The notes beneath the pieces are model-generated. The model saw only the letters and a program-made list of their open reading frames with translations. It was not told the DNA's origin and made no database searches. Of a DNA stretch of 6,623 bases, positions 6,110-6,623 are shown piece after piece (the first letter of the stretch is position 1; each line of letters begins with the position of its first letter). Source of the stretch: Candidatus Bathyarchaeota archaeon (lineage in GTDB: Archaea > Thermoproteota > Bathyarchaeia > 40CM-2-53-6 > RBG-13-38-9); the NCBI GenBank assembly GCA_023144075.1, contig JAGLGJ010000062.1, forward strand, positions 1 to 6,623, read 5' to 3'. The position numbers and the translations under genes are program-made.

Positions 6110-6137
6110 GCGTTTTATTAGTTGCGTGAATGTCTCA

Positions 6138-6623
6138 ATGGTCTCAAATGGAATAAACTATCCATTAATCCTAGTGAATCTTAAATCATATTCTGAAACA
6201 ATGGGAGCGCAAGCAGAGAAATTAGCGGAAATCGCACAGAAGATTTCTGGTGATACTCGGATATGCATTGGTTTGGCTCCCCAATTTACAGATATCCAAC
6301 GATTGAACCGATTTGAAATTCCTATTTTTTCTCAGCATATTGATGGTATCACTCCTGGAGCCCATACTGGGCATATACTTGCTGAGGCCGTAAAATCATC
6401 TGGTTCAGCAGGAACAATATTGAATCATTCCGAAAGACGGCTTTTACTTTCAGATATTGAAAACGCTATAAAGAGAACCAAAGAACTAAGTCTAATCTCC
6501 GCAGTGTGTGCAAATACTACTGGTGTAGGGATGGCAGTTGCTGCATTTGATCCAGATATAATCGCGATAGAGCCTCCTGAACTTATAGGAACTGGAGTCG
6601 CTGTTTCAAAAACAAAACCTGAA
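6138..6623 (+). CDS. tpiA: Triosephosphate isomerase, archaeal type (cut by right edge)
   Basis: The frame is open for 162 codons to the window edge; archaeal family members are about 220-230 residues, so roughly a quarter is missing. The cytoplasmic enzyme interconverts dihydroxyacetone phosphate and glyceraldehyde 3-phosphate. All three catalytic residues are visible: K16 in LVNLKSY, H97 in LNHSERR and E145 in AIEPPELIGTG, followed by the mobile-loop region and SKTKPE. SQHIDGITPGAHTGHIL (65-81) is typical of the short archaeal form. I chose ATG 6138 because it leaves only eight residues before the first beta strand and has GTGA at 6126-6129, 8 bases upstream. In-frame ATG 6108 and GTG 6126 are alternatives adding 10 and 4 residues that the family does not need. 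It is divergent from the aldolase/phosphatase gene, whose two substrates it balances. Confidence 0.93.
   Translation, partial: MVSNGINYPLILVNLKSYSETMGAQAEKLAEIAQKISGDTRICIGLAPQFTDIQRLNRFEIPIFSQHIDGITPGAHTGHILAEAVKSSGSAGTILNHSERRLLLSDIENAIKRTKELSLISAVCANTTGVGMAVAAFDPDIIAIEPPELIGTGVAVSKTKPE

Overview
The window looks like AT-rich archaeal chromosome. The support is an archaeal bifunctional fructose-1,6-bisphosphate aldolase/phosphatase, a short archaeal-type triosephosphate isomerase, GGTGA-type Shine-Dalgarno sites, two TTG starts, TATA-like boxes and an oligo-T tract after a gene. A TACK-type archaeon such as a Bathyarchaeia- or Thaumarchaeota-like lineage is a guess from gene style; nothing here fixes the phylum. 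No mobile element, CRISPR array, tRNA or rRNA was seen.

Layout. (1) 1-985, minus strand: a ferredoxin-like two-cluster protein of unknown function, followed after 11 bases by the first 85 codons of an unrecognised protein that runs off the left edge. (2) 986-1166: divergent promoter region with a TATA-like box for each side and a 16-bp dyad. (3) 1167-3584, plus strand: a two-gene operon of a 2-hydroxyacid dehydrogenase (glyoxylate/hydroxypyruvate reductase type) and a MOFRL-family glycerate 2-kinase. (4) 3585-3699: convergent 3' spacer with an oligo-T tract serving the minus-strand side. (5) 3700-5879, minus strand: fructose-1,6-bisphosphate aldolase/phosphatase followed by a bacterial-type (type I) GAPDH. 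(6) 5880-6137: second divergent promoter region. (7) 6138 to the right edge, plus strand: triosephosphate isomerase, cut by the window at 162 codons.

How the genes fit together (inference from family functions). The reductase would make D-glycerate from hydroxypyruvate (or glycolate from glyoxylate), and the kinase would make 2-phosphoglycerate. After enolase-level interconversion and phosphoglycerate mutase and kinase, which are encoded elsewhere, GAPDH, triosephosphate isomerase and the aldolase/phosphatase would carry the carbon to fructose 6-phosphate. Five of the seven genes therefore form a coherent route from C2/C3 acids (serine, glyoxylate or glycerate) into hexose phosphate. The main oddities are a bacterial-type GAPDH among archaeal-type gluconeogenic enzymes, and the ferredoxin/unknown pair, which is the least explained part of the window.
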